From assembly GCA_003517965.1 (NCBI GenBank), contig DOZO01000021.1, positions 18,414 to 24,411 on the forward strand: a stretch of DNA of 5,998 nucleotides. Direction: 5' to 3'. Under the pieces are notes generated by a model. That model searched no databases and was not told the origin of the DNA. It worked only from the letters and a program-made list of their open reading frames with translations. Of this stretch, positions 5,942 to 5,998 are shown one piece after another. This DNA is from Desulfobulbaceae bacterium. GTDB lineage: Bacteria > Desulfobacterota > Desulfobulbia > Desulfobulbales > Desulfurivibrionaceae. A program made the translations under genes and the position numbers. Every line of letters starts with the position of its first letter. Positions within the stretch are counted from its first letter, which is position 1.

Positions 5942-5998
5942 GTAAGCGTTCAGCAGCACCACATCTGCTTTGTCATCGGCCTGCTTATGTGCAATAGC

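Larger units (their letters stand above)
5728..5998 (-). pseudogene. Possible frame-disrupted tail of an upstream gene (low confidence)
   Basis: No confident gene lies upstream of the lipoprotein. On the - strand one frame is open from the window edge to TGA at 5887-5885 and begins with a protein-like segment (AIAHKQADDKADVVLLNAY). A second frame is open from 5889 to TAA at 5730-5728, overlapping the lipoprotein start, and is also protein-like (GFYALQGANETYTLWVQE, then AHGGKAAVRCFHIRKY). A third frame is open from 5972 to TAA at 5750-5748. A gene that lost its frame, for instance at the six-A run 5936-5941 region or near 5890, would explain the pattern. Chance open frames are a real alternative, since the + strand frame 5767-5997 is open too. 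No family is recognised in any of them. No convincing promoter for the lipoprotein gene was found in this stretch. Confidence 0.2.

Noticed and set aside
5767..5997. 76-codon + strand open frame near the right edge
   Set aside because: No ribosome binding site or domain is seen; it overlaps - strand frames that look at least as protein-like and contains the direct repeats.
1..5998. Mobile elements, CRISPR arrays, tRNA or rRNA genes
   Set aside because: No transposase or integrase frame, no regularly spaced repeat-spacer series and no tRNA-like cloverleaf or rRNA segment was seen on either strand.

Overview
The window looks like ordinary core-metabolism chromosome from a Gram-negative, GC-rich bacterium. 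A sulfate-reducer-like Desulfobacterota (Desulfobulbales-type) host is my best guess. That rests on the bacterial-type long AHCY, a periplasmic/lipoprotein OB-fold protein of a kind I associate with that group, and the general gene set. It is an inference from family knowledge and was not tested by any search.

Layout: on the + strand a monofunctional biotin--protein ligase (birA type, up to 918) runs toward four genes that all lie on the - strand. Read in their own direction, those four are a lipoprotein with two predicted OB-fold domains (5743 to 4832), a 2-dehydropantoate 2-reductase of the PanE/ApbA family (4822 to 3872), S-adenosylmethionine synthetase metK (3731 to 2559) and S-adenosylhomocysteinase ahcY (2419 to 971). 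An intrinsic terminator for the - strand run sits at 917-946 and abuts the birA stop codon. The lipoprotein and panE-like genes are 9 bases apart and probably cotranscribed. metK has a recognisable sigma70-type promoter in the 140-base gap before it. ahcY follows metK after a 139-base leader that can form competing hairpins.

How the genes work together: metK makes S-adenosylmethionine (SAM), and ahcY removes the S-adenosylhomocysteine left after methyl transfer. The pair therefore forms the two ends of the activated-methyl cycle. PanE (pantothenate/CoA precursor) and BirA (biotin attachment to carboxylases) are cofactor enzymes, but nothing in the sequence ties them functionally to the methyl cycle. 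The lipoprotein's role is unknown.

I do not see a new biological system here. The points most worth a second look are the structured metK-ahcY leader, a lysine/proline/alanine-rich tail on AhcY, an AT-rich hairpin-bearing stretch fused in frame to the front of the biotin ligase ORF, and a 255-base upstream stretch (5744-5998) that may hold the degraded tail of another gene together with a tandem direct repeat.
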